From the NCBI GenBank assembly GCA_002842195.1, contig PHCL01000095.1, positions 1 through 6,092 on the forward strand: 6,092 nt of DNA, given 5' to 3'. Below the pieces are notes generated by a model. That model had not been told where the DNA came from. It was given only the letters and a program-made list of their open reading frames with translations, and did no database searches. The position numbers and the translations under genes were made by a program. This document shows positions 5,750 to 6,092 of this stretch, in pieces (position 1 is the first letter of the stretch; every line of letters begins with the position of its first letter). This stretch comes from Betaproteobacteria bacterium HGW-Betaproteobacteria-20. Its GTDB lineage: Bacteria > Pseudomonadota > Gammaproteobacteria > Burkholderiales > Methylophilaceae.

Positions 5750-6092
5750 ATGCAATTTAATATGAAGAAATTAAGTATAAGCTTAACTATGGCCACTTTA
5801 TTAAGTGCCTCATTTGGCTTAGCTTATGCAGCAGCAGCAGATAAAGCGGCAAATAGTGCAACACCAGCTAAAAAAGCTAGTTACACGGAAGATCAGTTTT
5901 TAAATGCTTTTAGTGGAAAATCTAAAAGTGTCGTTACTGCAAAATTAGGCGCACCTGTTAAAAAAGAGACCTCTGTAAAGCCTGCAGGTGCTGCCGGTTT
6001 TTTAGGTAAAGTAGGTGCAGATGAAAAAAACTCTAAACGTGTAAATGTTGAAATGTGGTACTACAAAAATATAGTAAATTACGATCCTACGC
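5750..6092 (+). CDS. Exported hypothetical protein, BamE/SmpA-like, partial (3' end missing)
   Basis: The frame is open from the ATG at 5750 to the window edge, giving 114 residues without a stop. The N-terminus is a typical Sec signal peptide: MQFNMKK, a hydrophobic core at about residues 8-24, and a likely cleavage site after AYA at 25-27. There is no lipobox cysteine, so the mature protein should be periplasmic or secreted rather than a lipoprotein. The mature start (residues 28-44) is rich in Ala and Lys and looks disordered. Residues 50-105, with F54-SGKSKSVVTAKLGAP followed later by W103-YY, recall the small BamE/SmpA-like fold (a helix, then LG-x-P, then a strand with WYY). This assignment is inference from pattern only. 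A strong ribosome binding site and a promoter candidate precede it, so it is probably transcribed separately from the hydrolase. I do not recognise the specific family and assign no function. Confidence 0.8.
   Translation, partial: MQFNMKKLSISLTMATLLSASFGLAYAAAADKAANSATPAKKASYTEDQFLNAFSGKSKSVVTAKLGAPVKKETSVKPAGAAGFLGKVGADEKNSKRVNVEMWYYKNIVNYDPT

Overview
The window looks like a chromosomal core region of a Gram-negative bacterium, most likely a beta-proteobacterium of moderate, AT-leaning base composition. A Methylophilaceae-type methylotroph (Methylotenera/Methylophilus-like) would fit. That placement is inference from gene order and protein style: a PilZ gene sits between holB and the TatD-family gene, and the delta-prime subunit has a charged linker of the beta-proteobacterial kind. 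No marker gene is present to prove it.

Layout: all eight genes are on the plus strand. Positions 3-3479 hold a tightly packed block, pabC-mltG-tmk-holB. pabC/mltG overlap by 8 nt, tmk/holB overlap by 4 nt, and mltG/tmk are 9 nt apart. Strong Shine-Dalgarno sequences are absent inside the block, which suggests translational coupling. pilZ (3512-3883) follows after 32 nt with a clear ribosome binding site. ycfH (3960-4727) follows after a 76-nt gap filled almost entirely by a decaying 15-bp tandem repeat that begins in the last codons of pilZ. After a 170-nt gap with weak hairpins comes a PhnP-like metallo-beta-lactamase-fold hydrolase (4898-5659). After a further 90-nt gap with its own promoter candidate comes the start of an exported small protein (5750 onward), cut by the window end.

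The genes serve different housekeeping tasks: folate precursor synthesis (PabC), termination of peptidoglycan glycan strands (MltG), dTTP supply (Tmk), the replication clamp loader (HolB), type IV pilus assembly (PilZ) and metal-dependent hydrolysis (YcfH and the PhnP-like protein). The order pabC-mltG-tmk-holB-ycfH is the same as in Escherichia coli, so this is conserved synteny rather than an accessory island.

I found no mobile element, CRISPR array, RNA gene, toxin-antitoxin pair or defence system, and no convincing undescribed system. The points most worth a second look are the gene-end tandem repeat, the exported BamE-like partial protein, and the promoter/hairpin overlap in front of it.
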